Shown: piece after piece, positions 24,903 to 33,683 of the stretch
How the letters are laid out: every line of letters starts with the position of its first letter
Numbering within the stretch: position 1 is the stretch's first letter
NCBI GenBank assembly: GCA_902783005.1
Contig: CACZPI010000125.1
Coordinates: 1-64,000, forward strand
DNA: 64,000 nucleotides
DNA from: an uncultured Ruminococcus sp.
Lineage (GTDB): Bacteria; Bacillota; Clostridia; Oscillospirales; Ruminococcaceae
Direction: 5' to 3'
The notes under the pieces: model-generated
The model's input: only the letters and a program-made list of their open reading frames with translations
Database searches by the model: none
Told to the model about the DNA's origin: nothing
Position numbers and translations under genes: made by a program

Positions 24903-26729
24903 TCAGAAGCCTCTTTTCTTCATCTGCTTTCGGAAATCCGCGTCGATCTTGGCGGCCTTCTTCTTTTCCTTGGCAAGCCGCTTGAGCTCTGCTTCGGTGG
25001 CAGCCGCCTGATTGGCGGGTGTATTCTCATCATTCATGAATGCCGACAAGCGCTGCCGGAATGCAGAACCTACGCCCTTTTTCGGAGCGGTCTGGGTTCC
25101 GTAGCCGGATTGTGCAACGGTGCTCTGGCCGGTGTACTGACTGGACTGCCCGTCAAGGTACTGGCTGCCAAGATACCGGCTGCCTGTGCCCGTGCCGGGA
25201 CGGCGCTGGCTGGCATACTGTGCGCCGGCCTGATAGCTGCTGACCTGCTGGGACTGCGATACATTCTGCTGACCCGGACGGAAGGTGTTGCCCTGCTGCC
25301 CCGGCTGGAAGGTGTTCATCTGCTGGGACTGCGGCGCATTCTGCTGACCCGGCTGGAAGGTGTTTGTCTGCTGGGGCTGCTGACCCGGACGGAAGGTATT
25401 ACCCTGCATTCCGGGCTGGAAGGTGTTTGTCTGCTGGGGCTGCTGAACCGGTCGGAAGGTGGTACCCTGCATTCCGGGCTGGAAGCTGTTTGCCTGCTGG
25501 GGCTGCTGAACCGGTCGGAAGGTGGTACCCTGCATTCCGGGCTGGAAGCTGTTTGTCTGCTGGGACTGTGCCATCGGCTGGGAGATGCTGACGCTCTGAC
25601 CGGGGCGGAAGGTTCCGCCGCCCGGATGCCGCATCTGACCGGGGCGAGCCTGGCTGGCATACATCTGCTGGCCGGGCATGGGCTGGCTTGCATACTGGGT
25701 GCTCTGCTGGCTCGGCATATTCTGGCTCTGCGGACGCTCACTCATATAGCGCGGCTGTGTATTCTGGCGCATATGCGGCGGGAGCGCTGCATCGGAGTCC
25801 GGATTGATCGGCGCATCATAGAAGGGGTTGGTGTTCTCTGTCAGCTCCTCATCGGCCTGCTCGGCAAGCTCGGCTACTTCAAATCCGAATTGTGCCATCG
25901 GATTGTCTGCATCCACATCACCGGTAAATCCGGCCATCATGCTCTGGGCTTCCTCGTTGGACATGACACCGGAGGAAACCGGCTTCATCGGCTCCGGCTT
26001 CTCCTCGGGTGCGGGCTCTGCTTCCATCACCGGTGCAGCCTCTGTTTCAGGCGCTTCGGCAGCAAATTCGTTCTGCACCGGAATTTCTCCGGCATCGGGA
26101 GCTTCGGCAGCAAATTCGTTCTGTACCGGAATCTCCCCGGCAGCGGGAGCTTCGGCTGCAAATTCGTTCTGCACCGGAATCTCCCCGGCTGCGGGCGCTT
26201 CGGCGGCAAATTCGTTCTGTACCGGAATTTCCTCGGCTGCGGAAGCTGCGGCAGCGGGAGTCTCGTCTGTGACTGCTTCTTGTGCAGGCATTTGTGCCTG
26301 TTCTGCGTTGACGGCCGTTGTTTCCACGGTCGGATCCGGCAGCGGAAGGCCGAGCAGGTCTGCTACAGGAACCGCATGATTGGCACCGTCAAGCACCTGT
26401 GTACGCAGGTTTTCCTGATTGATCCGCACCAGGAGCTGCAGGCAGCTTTCACACGGCTGGCTGACCGTCTTCCTTGCAAAGGAGATCGTGACCATTCTGT
26501 TTACACGGCTTTCGCCTTCCGGAACCATGGTCATGATGGCGCCGAATTCCGGGCAAGAGGTCATGATATGCCCGTTCGAGATCTTCACGCTGGTAATCGC
26601 GCCGTAGACGGTTCCCTTGTCGGTCTGGAGAATGCAGCATTCCGCGTCACGCGCATCTGCGAGTGTCGGCTCAAGCGCCCGGATATTATCCATATAGCGC
26701 AGGGCGCGGTTGTAGAATCCTTTATCCAT
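24903..26729 (-). CDS. Cytidine-deaminase-like domain protein with long repetitive disordered tail
   Basis: A 608-residue protein with no signal peptide. Residues about 25-110 follow the cytidine-deaminase pattern: GTVYGAITSVKISNGHIMTSCPEFGAI puts Cys59-Pro-Glu61 where CAE sits in cytidine deaminase, and QPCESCLQLL puts Cys93 and Cys96 at the other two zinc ligands. Zinc ligands and catalytic Glu are therefore kept, but the substrate-binding residues differ, so the substrate is unknown. Residues about 165-230 hold four copies of a 16-residue unit (EIPVQNEFAAEAPAAG). About 385-495 hold imperfect 21-residue Gln/Pro-rich units with FQPGMQG and TFRPG. The C-terminal 40 residues are basic. It is the last gene of the kinase/phosphatase/GGDEF island. 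The start is chosen by GGCAGG seven bases upstream. Confidence 0.7.
   Translation of the reverse strand: MDKGFYNRALRYMDNIRALEPTLADARDAECCILQTDKGTVYGAITSVKISNGHIMTSCPEFGAIMTMVPEGESRVNRMVTISFARKTVSQPCESCLQLLVRINQENLRTQVLDGANHAVPVADLLGLPLPDPTVETTAVNAEQAQMPAQEAVTDETPAAAASAAEEIPVQNEFAAEAPAAGEIPVQNEFAAEAPAAGEIPVQNEFAAEAPDAGEIPVQNEFAAEAPETEAAPVMEAEPAPEEKPEPMKPVSSGVMSNEEAQSMMAGFTGDVDADNPMAQFGFEVAELAEQADEELTENTNPFYDAPINPDSDAALPPHMRQNTQPRYMSERPQSQNMPSQQSTQYASQPMPGQQMYASQARPGQMRHPGGGTFRPGQSVSISQPMAQSQQTNSFQPGMQGTTFRPVQQPQQANSFQPGMQGTTFRPVQQPQQTNTFQPGMQGNTFRPGQQPQQTNTFQPGQQNAPQSQQMNTFQPGQQGNTFRPGQQNVSQSQQVSSYQAGAQYASQRRPGTGTGSRYLGSQYLDGQSSQYTGQSTVAQSGYGTQTAPKKGVGSAFRQRLSAFMNDENTPANQAAATEAELKRLAKEKKKAAKIDADFRKQMKKRGF
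25255..25570. repeat. Coding tandem repeats, 63-bp unit
   Basis: Four to five imperfect 63-bp units inside the deaminase-like gene encode Gln/Pro-rich 21-residue repeats (FQPGMQG and TFRPG/TFRPV cores). Confidence 0.8.
26050..26243. repeat. Coding tandem repeats, 48-bp unit
   Basis: Four near-identical 48-bp units in the deaminase-like gene encode the 16-residue repeat EIPVQNEFAAEAPAAG. Confidence 0.85.
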
Positions 26730-26785
26730 ATTGATACCTGCCTTTCGGTAATAAATCTTGAGTATGTCTGTTTCTCGATACATAC

Positions 26786-26815
26786 GGCAGAGAGGGCTGC
26801 TGCGTCCTCTCTGCC
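26786..26815 (-). terminator. Hairpin between the GGDEF and deaminase-like genes
   Basis: GGCAGAGAGG (26786-26795) and CCTCTCTGCC (26806-26815) form a 10-bp stem. There is no strong T-run leftward, so it may only attenuate transcription into the last gene of the island. Confidence 0.55.
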
Positions 26816-26843
26816 CTGTGCATCGCACAGGGGAAACCGGTTA

Positions 26844-27773
26844 TCAGCCGGCAGTGTGTTCGCTGAAGAAGATGGCGCGGTTCTTGCCGCCGATCTTTGC
26901 ATTGTAGAGCGCGGTATCCGCAGCAGAAACCAGAGCCTCGGCAGTGGTGCCGTCATTCGGGAAGCTGGCAACGCCGTAGGACATAGCGATCGAGAAGTTG
27001 GTGCCGCCGACATTGAACGGCTCACCGAACAGAGTGCGAAGCTGCTCGGTCAGGTTGAGAATGTCAGCCTCGGTATGACGGCCGTCAATGATCATGCCGT
27101 ATTCGTCGCCGCCGAGCTTGCCGAATTCGTAGTGACCCTTGCAGTACTTGGAGAAGCGTGCGGAATACTCCTTGATGAGTGCATCGCCGACATCATGGCC
27201 GAAGTTGTCGTTGATCTGCTTGAAATCATCGGCATCCATGAGCATGACCATGAAGGGCTGTGCCTGCTCCACCTTGGCAGCCAGGGACTCATTGAAGGCT
27301 GCGCGGTTCGGCAGACCGGTCAGACGGTCGGTGTAAGCGAGGGTACGCAGAGCCGCAGCCTGCTCTTCCTGTACACGGTTTGCCTCAATGAGCTGGTTGT
27401 AGGACTCGGTCAGCTCGTCATGCGCCTTCTCGGAACGCGACAGGTAGGTGTAGAGGACGAAGAGTGTAATGATGGTTACCAGTGCGACCAGGACACCCGG
27501 CAGGGAGCTTGCACCGGCAGAGCCGCCGCGCGAAAAGATCTGTACCACGACGGTAGCAGCATTGATCAGGTTCAGGATCATGGCTGTAATGAAGCCGCGC
27601 TTGCGGTTGGTGACAACCATGACGGTGCACAGCAGAACGCCGACCTGTGCAATGATGCCGTTAAGAGCATTCAGACCGTTGCGGGCGAACTGACCCTGGA
27701 GAGCGAACAGCGCCAGGTAAATAAGGACACAGATGATCAGCACGGCAAGATTGCCGCTTTTTTTATTATTCAT
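26844..27773 (-). CDS. Membrane diguanylate cyclase (GGDEF)
   Basis: A 309-residue protein with four hydrophobic segments over residues 8-115, a short coiled linker, and a C-terminal GGDEF domain starting at LAYTDRLTGLPNRAAF. The active-site motif is intact as GGDEY, and MLMDADDFKQINDNFGHDVGD provides the metal- and GTP-binding block. No RxxD inhibitory site is seen five residues upstream. It should make cyclic di-GMP from GTP at the membrane. It lies between the PP2C gene and the deaminase-like gene in the island operon, which suggests its activity is tied to the kinase/phosphatase module. Confidence 0.88.
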   Translation of the reverse strand: MNNKKSGNLAVLIICVLIYLALFALQGQFARNGLNALNGIIAQVGVLLCTVMVVTNRKRGFITAMILNLINAATVVVQIFSRGGSAGASSLPGVLVALVTIITLFVLYTYLSRSEKAHDELTESYNQLIEANRVQEEQAAALRTLAYTDRLTGLPNRAAFNESLAAKVEQAQPFMVMLMDADDFKQINDNFGHDVGDALIKEYSARFSKYCKGHYEFGKLGGDEYGMIIDGRHTEADILNLTEQLRTLFGEPFNVGGTNFSIAMSYGVASFPNDGTTAEALVSAADTALYNAKIGGKNRAIFFSEHTAG

Positions 27774-27818
27774 GATGATTACCTCTTTTCAGATTTTGAT
27801 GTCAGTTGACGAATTCTG

Positions 27819-28769
27819 TCAGGATTCTTCGCGCATACGCATGGTATTCTTGTAGCGCTGCTTCTGGATCTTGGCGGCATGCTCTGCTGCACGGATCTCT
27901 GCACGCATCTTGTTGCGCTCCACAGCCTCCTTCAGCGAGGAGGTGTTTTCCTCAAGAAGTTCCTGATCCCATGCGCAGGACAGGGAAATATCGTCCTGCG
28001 TACCGAAGTTCGTGCGCTTGGTAAGATTGCGCAGCACGATGGCATCGAAGGCAGCCGGCTTATCCAGGTGCGATGCGATGATGGAATGGTAGTCCAGGAA
28101 ATCCTCGCTGCTGCGGAAGGATGTAAACAGACCGTCCGTGGAAACAAAGACAGCCAGTGCCTTGGCCGGGATGAAAAAGCTGTTGAACAGGTCGATGGCA
28201 TTGGAATTGCACAGCGATGCCGTCAGATTGGCGGGAGCGGTTTCATCGTCCACGATGGGCATTTCCGCCTCGGCATCCTCGTCAATTACGACCAGGCTGC
28301 CGTCACCGATCTGGAGGCCGAAGGTGAATTCCGATCCGATGATCGCAGCGATCAGCGTGGTGCCGTAGATCGCCTCGACCTTGAGCTTGGCAAATTCATC
28401 CTCCGTGAAGGGGAGCTTTTCCTCTTCTGTAACGGGATTGGCTGCAAAGTGGCTACGTACCGCATTGTTCCAGCGGCAGATAATGTTTTTTTCGATCTTG
28501 CGGATGAGCCTTGTCGGATTCTCCTCGAAGAGCTCCTCAAAGGTTTCTGCGTCCGCATAGTAGGCGCTGATGGCCTCGACGGTTGCCTGCACGGCGAACT
28601 TGGAGCCGAGGTCACTGCGGAAATGCTTCTTGCTGCCGTGTCCGTCGGCTACGACAGCGAGCGCATAATGTTCGTTGGCCTGAAAATCAGACCAGTCCTG
28701 ACAAACGGTTCCTTTCGCAACGTGGCTTGCGCCGATAATGGTGTGAAACAGACCGTGAAATGTTGACAT
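27819..28769 (-). CDS. PP2C-type protein phosphatase (YegK/PphC-like)
   Basis: A 316-residue PP2C-fold phosphatase. Metal-binding blocks are visible: HVAKGTVCQDW, VVADGHGS near residue 43, the central FGLQIGDGSLVV and STDGLFTSF near residue 211. This matches the PP2C_2 group that accompanies vWA and kinase genes (E. coli YegK/PphC and the TerY-P triad). It probably dephosphorylates the atypical kinase encoded two genes upstream or its targets. AAGGAGG lies before the ATG. The C-terminal 50 residues form a charged helix. Confidence 0.85.
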   Translation of the reverse strand: MSTFHGLFHTIIGASHVAKGTVCQDWSDFQANEHYALAVVADGHGSKKHFRSDLGSKFAVQATVEAISAYYADAETFEELFEENPTRLIRKIEKNIICRWNNAVRSHFAANPVTEEEKLPFTEDEFAKLKVEAIYGTTLIAAIIGSEFTFGLQIGDGSLVVIDEDAEAEMPIVDDETAPANLTASLCNSNAIDLFNSFFIPAKALAVFVSTDGLFTSFRSSEDFLDYHSIIASHLDKPAAFDAIVLRNLTKRTNFGTQDDISLSCAWDQELLEENTSSLKEAVERNKMRAEIRAAEHAAKIQKQRYKNTMRMREES

Positions 28770-28805
28770 GGGGCACCTCCTTTCCCGAATGCACCACCGC
28801 CGGGA

Positions 28806-29606
28806 TTACCAGCCGGTGTCAAAGGGAATGGCGTCGCCGTACCCCTCGGATTTGACCATCTCCTGGATCTGCTGACCGAGGAGCTTCTGCTTTGTCTCGT
28901 AAACGTCCTCCATGCCCAGCTCGTGGTCGGAATCCGCAAGCGTCATGCTCTTGGAGCCGATCTGCGAGGAGGTCACGGCAATAATCTTGATCAGGTGTGC
29001 GAGCTGGCCGCCGGAGTAGGCATGTACGACGGTATCCTTGGTGCCGGTGAATTCGGCGAGCATCTCGTCGTTGGCCTCCTTGCCGATGCCCAGTGCGGTC
29101 TTCAGGCCGTACTTGTACCAGCTGTTCTGCTGGAGGATGCGCAGGCCTTCCTTGTAGTCATCCGACGGATAGCCGTCTGTCATCAGGAAGATGACCGGTG
29201 CAAAGGACAGGGACGGGGAATTGAGGAAGTAATTGCGCGACATACGCACGGAGAGCTCCTTGAAGGCAGCACCCATGCTGGTCACACCGTCCGCACGCAG
29301 ACGGGTCCATTCAAACTCCTCAATGGAGATCGGTTCGGAATACATCCACATGACACTGTTCGAGAAGGTCAGTACAGCGACCTTGACATCGGTATCCGCT
29401 TCACCGACGCGGCGGATCTCCGGAATGAGCTCCTCCATGACGGTATTGAGCTCGCCCATCTTGGTACCCTTCATACTGCCGGAGGTGTCGATCAGGAAGA
29501 AGATGACGAGACTTTTGCGGGAAACGCCGGTCGCATTTAGCGGATCATCGTCGTCAAAGTCCATGATTTCCGCTTCGTAATCGGGATTCAGCGTTGCATT
29601 ATCCAT
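28806..29606 (-). CDS. vWA domain protein (TerY/YegL-like)
   Basis: A 266-residue protein dominated by one von Willebrand A domain (residues about 28-225). The complete MIDAS is present: DTSGSMKG, the Thr-bearing GVTSMGAAF, and MTDGYPSDD. It has no signal peptide. Its size, neighbours and motifs fit the TerY/YegL group of cytoplasmic vWA proteins encoded with a PP2C phosphatase and a serine/threonine-type kinase. The likely role is a metal-dependent adaptor assembling the signalling complex. Confidence 0.87.
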   Translation of the reverse strand: MDNATLNPDYEAEIMDFDDDDPLNATGVSRKSLVIFFLIDTSGSMKGTKMGELNTVMEELIPEIRRVGEADTDVKVAVLTFSNSVMWMYSEPISIEEFEWTRLRADGVTSMGAAFKELSVRMSRNYFLNSPSLSFAPVIFLMTDGYPSDDYKEGLRILQQNSWYKYGLKTALGIGKEANDEMLAEFTGTKDTVVHAYSGGQLAHLIKIIAVTSSQIGSKSMTLADSDHELGMEDVYETKQKLLGQQIQEMVKSEGYGDAIPFDTGW

Positions 29607-29649
29607 ACTTATGAAACTCCTTTACTCAGATTTTTGCAGGAACAGAGGA

Positions 29650-31026
29650 TCACTTGTTTTCTTCGGAGATGGCATCCTCATAGATGTAAGCCTTGACACC
29701 GCCGAAGTCGATCGCGATACCCTGCCAGAGGGGAAGTCCCTTATCCGGTGCGACCGGGTAGTACTTACCGTCGGGCATTCTGGCCTGCCATACGTCCTTG
29801 CTCAGATTTTTCAGGCCGAGCATACCTGGCTTGAGCTTGTTCTCGACGAGCTCGGTGGTGACAGTGGTGTAGTCATCCGAACCGATCGTGGTCTGGCATG
29901 CATACAGCTTGCAGCCGATATACAGCGGCAGACGGTAGTCGAGATGTGTGAAGGCAAGGCTGGCAAATTCGCTGCCGCACTTCGGACAAATGAAGAAGTG
30001 CGTGGACGGATCCTCCTTGAAGGTGGAGGAGAAATTGCTTCTGCCGCACTTGCAGGTGATGATCTCCGAGCGCAGACGGATGAAGAGCTTCTGCCATTCA
30101 TTCTCGATGATGCGCTTGTTCGGCTCGGCAATGCCGGTCGTGAAGGACTTGATGAATGCTTCACGGATGTATTCCGGATAGATCTTCCAGAACTTGATGA
30201 CATTGTCGTGAATGCCGCGTACCGGCCGGTTGGTCGTATTCTCCGGGTCATACACGAATACGGCTTCCTTGCCGTAGTGGCGCAGCTCGGAGCTTTCTGT
30301 CAGGCAGATGTCCTTGACGACCTTTTCGCCCTCCATCGGATCGCCGCGGAACAGCAGCTTGAAGAGGACAACGGCAAGGGAATACTTGTCGGTCTGCACG
30401 TTCGGCTTTTCGATGCCGCGCACGACCTCCGGCGCCATGTAGCCGGGCTTGCCGCCGATGCCGAAGTTGGCACCGTCCGGTGCGATGTTGTCGCAGTCGC
30501 ACACGAGGATGTCGCCGGTGTTGACATTGATGAAGAAGCCGCCGTCATTCAGATCCTGGTAGCTCTTGCCGGCTCTGTGAAGCTGACGGAATGCCGTAAC
30601 GATATTGATGGCAGCCGTTACCATTGCAAAGAGGGACTTGAACTGCACCGGTGTCTTGCTGGCACGGCCGGTCAGCGGATCAATACCGAGCTTGTAGGTG
30701 TTGAGGATGTCCACGAACGAATCGAAATTCTGCGGGCGCACGTCCATCAGGTAGCCGAATCCGCCGGTTTCGATCGGCTTGGTCAGGTATTTCGGCCACA
30801 GGAACAGCCTGGACGGCGAGCCGTCCTTGATGTTGTTTTCGATGTTCTTGCGGAACGCCTGCGGATTCTTGATCTTGTCCACATCGTACCATTTGAGCGC
30901 ATACTTCATGTCATTGAATTCCACGAGGTATACGATACCCTGGCCGCCGCTGCCGAGCTCCTGCAGAACCTTGGCGGCGCCGCCGTACTCCATTTCGATA
31001 TACTGACCGATCTGAAGTTCAACCAT
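29650..31026 (-). CDS. Atypical protein kinase with zinc ribbon (YegI-like)
   Basis: A 458-residue protein. Residues about 15-310 are a kinase fold: Gly loop LGSGGQGIVY, Lys in YALKWYD, the catalytic-loop position YQDLNDGGFFIN in place of HRD-x-K-x-x-N, and CDCDN in place of DFG, followed by GKPGYMAPEVV as the activation/APE segment. The non-standard catalytic and metal loops match the YegI-type kinases, which do autophosphorylate in E. coli. Residues about 325-365 form a zinc ribbon (CKCG...CPKCG), and a small C-terminal domain follows. With the vWA and PP2C genes it completes a TerY-P-like triad. No transmembrane segment is seen. Confidence 0.85.
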   Translation of the reverse strand: MVELQIGQYIEMEYGGAAKVLQELGSGGQGIVYLVEFNDMKYALKWYDVDKIKNPQAFRKNIENNIKDGSPSRLFLWPKYLTKPIETGGFGYLMDVRPQNFDSFVDILNTYKLGIDPLTGRASKTPVQFKSLFAMVTAAINIVTAFRQLHRAGKSYQDLNDGGFFINVNTGDILVCDCDNIAPDGANFGIGGKPGYMAPEVVRGIEKPNVQTDKYSLAVVLFKLLFRGDPMEGEKVVKDICLTESSELRHYGKEAVFVYDPENTTNRPVRGIHDNVIKFWKIYPEYIREAFIKSFTTGIAEPNKRIIENEWQKLFIRLRSEIITCKCGRSNFSSTFKEDPSTHFFICPKCGSEFASLAFTHLDYRLPLYIGCKLYACQTTIGSDDYTTVTTELVENKLKPGMLGLKNLSKDVWQARMPDGKYYPVAPDKGLPLWQGIAIDFGGVKAYIYEDAISEENK

Positions 31027-31137
31027 TTGAAACTCATTCCTTTCAGTCTATATTCTCTATCTGCATACGGACAAAAGTCCGCTGCATGACACTGCGCTTT
31101 CAGGCAGCGCAGAAATATCCGTGTAAGCTGACGCGTG

Positions 31138-32175
31138 TCAGATACCAACGCCCGGCTTGAGGATCTTGCAGCGCAGACCGTTCTCCTGGCAGAACTTGTG
31201 TACATAGGAGTTCTCGTAGCAGCCGATGGTCAGGCTGGTGCAGAGCTTGAAGGCGTCGTCATCAATGTACTTGACGCTGTTGGTCAGGAACAGGGACTTG
31301 AGGTTTGCGCAGCCCTGGAATGCTTCGCTGCCGATGCTGCTGATGGTGGAGGGAAGCTCCACGACCTCCAGGGAGGAGCAGAATGCGAAGGTGTTCTCCT
31401 CGATCTCTGTCACACCGGACGGGATCTTGATCATGGAGAGCTTGGTGCACGACTGGAAGGCACCCTTGCCGATGCGCTTGACATTGGCAGGGATCTCAAT
31501 GTTCTTCAGACGCTTGCACTCGGAGAAGGCGAATTCACCAATGACGAACAGTGTTGACGGCAGCTCGACCGTCTTGAGCCACCCGAAGCCGTCGAAGGTG
31601 AATGCGTCGAGCGTCGTGTAGCCGTCATCCACACGGATGGTGCCCTTCAGACGGCTCTTGGCAGCATTCTTGGCTGAGAAGACACGCTCGGAAATGGGAG
31701 CAGCCGGCTTGGCAGGCGCCTTCGGAGCGGCTGCGGCGGGCGCGGCACCGTTGTTGAATGCCTGACGCTGCGGAGAGGTCAGACCCGGACGGGATGCCGG
31801 CTGAGCGGGTGCAGCGGGTGCGGCAGCGGCAGCGGCAGGTGCAGCAGCCGGTGCCGGGGGAACGTAGTTCCATTCCATCATGTAGGTGAAGCATTCGAGC
31901 ACTGCCTCAACTGCGGAATCTGCGAGGAACATTTCGCCGGACATATACTCTCTCGACTTCATGATCGCGATTTTCTGGTTGTCCTCGCGGCGCATCGTCG
32001 CCAGAACACCGTTGGTCAGCACATGCTTGAGCAGTCTGCGCTCCCGGTCGTTGTCGGGGATGTAGTCACTCATCAGGGCGATGAATTTATTGGTGTCGTT
32101 GAGCACCTCATCGCCATGCTCACGCACGATCTCGTAGAGCGCGTGCTTGACCGCATTTGTGTTAAAATCCGCCAT
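31138..32175 (-). CDS. LRR protein with conserved N-terminal domain, first gene of the island
   Basis: A 345-residue protein. The N-terminal 105 residues are a charged helical domain, FNTNAVKHALYEIVREHGDEVLND, with no family I recognise. A Pro/Ala-rich linker (about 107-165) leads to five LRR_5 repeats (VELPSTLFVIGEFAFSECKRLKNIEIP and similar) up to the C-terminus. It has no signal peptide. AGGAGG is eleven bases from the ATG. As the first gene after the island promoter it may be the sensor or scaffold that presents targets to the kinase; that role is inference from position only. Confidence 0.65.
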   Translation of the reverse strand: MADFNTNAVKHALYEIVREHGDEVLNDTNKFIALMSDYIPDNDRERRLLKHVLTNGVLATMRREDNQKIAIMKSREYMSGEMFLADSAVEAVLECFTYMMEWNYVPPAPAAAPAAAAAAPAAPAQPASRPGLTSPQRQAFNNGAAPAAAAPKAPAKPAAPISERVFSAKNAAKSRLKGTIRVDDGYTTLDAFTFDGFGWLKTVELPSTLFVIGEFAFSECKRLKNIEIPANVKRIGKGAFQSCTKLSMIKIPSGVTEIEENTFAFCSSLEVVELPSTISSIGSEAFQGCANLKSLFLTNSVKYIDDDAFKLCTSLTIGCYENSYVHKFCQENGLRCKILKPGVGI

Positions 32176-32344
32176 ACAATTTTAGCCTCCTGTTACTCTT
32201 TGCTTGTCCTTGCACGGCCGTTGGTATCCCTCATTCTCCCGATGCCGGCAGGACGCATGTTGAATTCCCGAAACTATTCGTAATTTATTTCTATTAAAAT
32301 ACTCTCGGTAATTCGTTATGCGTATAATACACATAATTATATAG

Positions 32345-32373
32345 ATTATAACATATATACGGCATCCTGTCAA
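32345..32373 (-). promoter_or_regulatory. Promoter of the signalling island
   Basis: Read leftward, TTGACA (32368-32373), 17 nt, TATAAT (32345-32350): full consensus, with an AT-rich leader of about 165 nt before the LRR gene. The gap 32176-32582 holds this promoter, the divergent one at 32483 and no gene I can support. Confidence 0.85.
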
Positions 32374-32482
32374 TACTCCTGCCATATTTTTGCCGAATCC
32401 TACAAAAAACACCGCCAAAGATTGCAAGATCCTCTGAAAATGGAGTGCGCCTGCCGGGTACGTCGGAAATGTGAAAAAACTA

Positions 32483-32511
32483 TTGCAATTGTGTAAAGAA
32501 TATGCTATAAT
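32483..32511 (+). promoter_or_regulatory. Promoter of the sugar-binding lipoprotein / GGDEF pair
   Basis: TTGCAA (32483-32488), 17 nt, TATAAT (32506-32511). Confidence 0.8.
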
Positions 32512-32582
32512 AGGACATGTATGTACCGGATCGGTCATCACAAAACGGAGGATGAATGATTTACAAAGGAGGAAACAAGTAC

Positions 32583-33671
32583 ATGAACAAACGCATCAGA
32601 AGCATTCTGGCTGCACTGCTTGCGGCGGCGATGCTGACGGGATGCTCGGCGCAGACCCAAGAGCCGCAGATGAAGATCTATGTCATCTGCAAGAGCCAGG
32701 ATCCCTATTGGGACACCACCAAGGCGGGAGCCCTGGAAGCAGGCGAGGAGATGAATCTCGATGTGATCTATGAGGCGCCTGCATCCGAGGAGGAAATTGA
32801 CACCCAGATCCAGATGATCAACGACGCACTGGCAGACGGTGCGCAGGCGATCGTGCTTGCGCCGCTGGATACGGATGAGCTGAACGACACGCTGCGCAAC
32901 GCCGTTTCGCAGAATGTCCCGGTGCTGACCATTGACTCGGATGTCAGCTTCACCGGCAGACGCGCCTGCCTGAGCACGCAGAATTTGTCCGCGGGCGCCA
33001 TTGCGGCCAGAGCGGCAGCCGAAATGATCGGCGGCGAGGGCGAGGTCGGCATTATCTGCCACAAGGCGGATGCACAGACGGCGATCGAGCGCATGGGCGG
33101 CTTTGTGGACGAGCTTTCCGGCAAGTCGGCAGACACCGTTCCGGATGCACCGCGTTCACCGGAGGGCGGGATGCCTGAGGGAAATCCGCCGGAGGGTGAA
33201 CGTCCGGAGGGAGAGAAGCCGGCTGAGACTTCGGCAGATCAGGACAATGCCGGGTATCCGGATATTACGATCGCTGAGACGAAGTATTGCGAAGGCAATG
33301 TCGATCTGTCCCGCGAGGGCGCGATCCAGCTCATCACCGAGCATCCGGATCTCAAGGCGATCTATGCGACGAACCAGCCGGGTACGGTCGGTGTATGCCA
33401 GGCCATTGATCAGCTTGGCATGCAGGATCAGATCACGGTAGTCGGATTCGACTATTTCGACGGCGCAGATGCGTATATCGAGAGCGGCATTCTGGATGCG
33501 GTCATTTCGCAGAATCCCTATAATATGGGCTACCTCGGCGTTCGTTATGCCAGAAAGCTCGTGGAGGGCGGAATAGTAGAATCCAATGTAGACACGGGTG
33601 CCACGCTGATTACCAAGGATAACCTGAATGACGAGGATATCCGTTGGCTCGTGAATCCGACAGGAAAGTAA
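32583..33671 (+). CDS. Periplasmic-binding-type lipoprotein (ribose/LacI family, type 1)
   Basis: A 362-residue lipoprotein with lipobox LTGC (Cys21). The fold is a type 1 sugar-binding protein: KIYVICKSQDPYWDTTKAGALEAGEEMN, IQMINDALADGAQAIVLAPLD, VLTIDSDV, the second lobe with IYATNQPGTVGVCQAI and VVGFDYFDG. A Pro/Glu/Gly-rich insertion of about 40 residues (GGMPEGNPPEGERPEGEKP) interrupts the domain. No ABC permease or ATPase gene is adjacent. Instead a membrane GGDEF protein follows 12 bases downstream, so this is probably the ligand-sensing part of a signalling pair. AAAGGAGG (32566-32572) sets the start. Confidence 0.82.
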   Translation: MNKRIRSILAALLAAAMLTGCSAQTQEPQMKIYVICKSQDPYWDTTKAGALEAGEEMNLDVIYEAPASEEEIDTQIQMINDALADGAQAIVLAPLDTDELNDTLRNAVSQNVPVLTIDSDVSFTGRRACLSTQNLSAGAIAARAAAEMIGGEGEVGIICHKADAQTAIERMGGFVDELSGKSADTVPDAPRSPEGGMPEGNPPEGERPEGEKPAETSADQDNAGYPDITIAETKYCEGNVDLSREGAIQLITEHPDLKAIYATNQPGTVGVCQAIDQLGMQDQITVVGFDYFDGADAYIESGILDAVISQNPYNMGYLGVRYARKLVEGGIVESNVDTGATLITKDNLNDEDIRWLVNPTGK

Positions 33672-33683
33672 GGAGGGAGAGCA

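Noticed and set aside
24888..27809. A 973-codon rightward frame
   Set aside because: Antisense to the deaminase-like and GGDEF genes; its repeats mirror the 63-bp and 48-bp coding repeats.
32556..32582. Upstream in-frame ATG extending the sugar-binding lipoprotein by nine residues
   Set aside because: It would put charged residues ahead of the signal peptide, and the strong AAAGGAGG serves the ATG at 32583.
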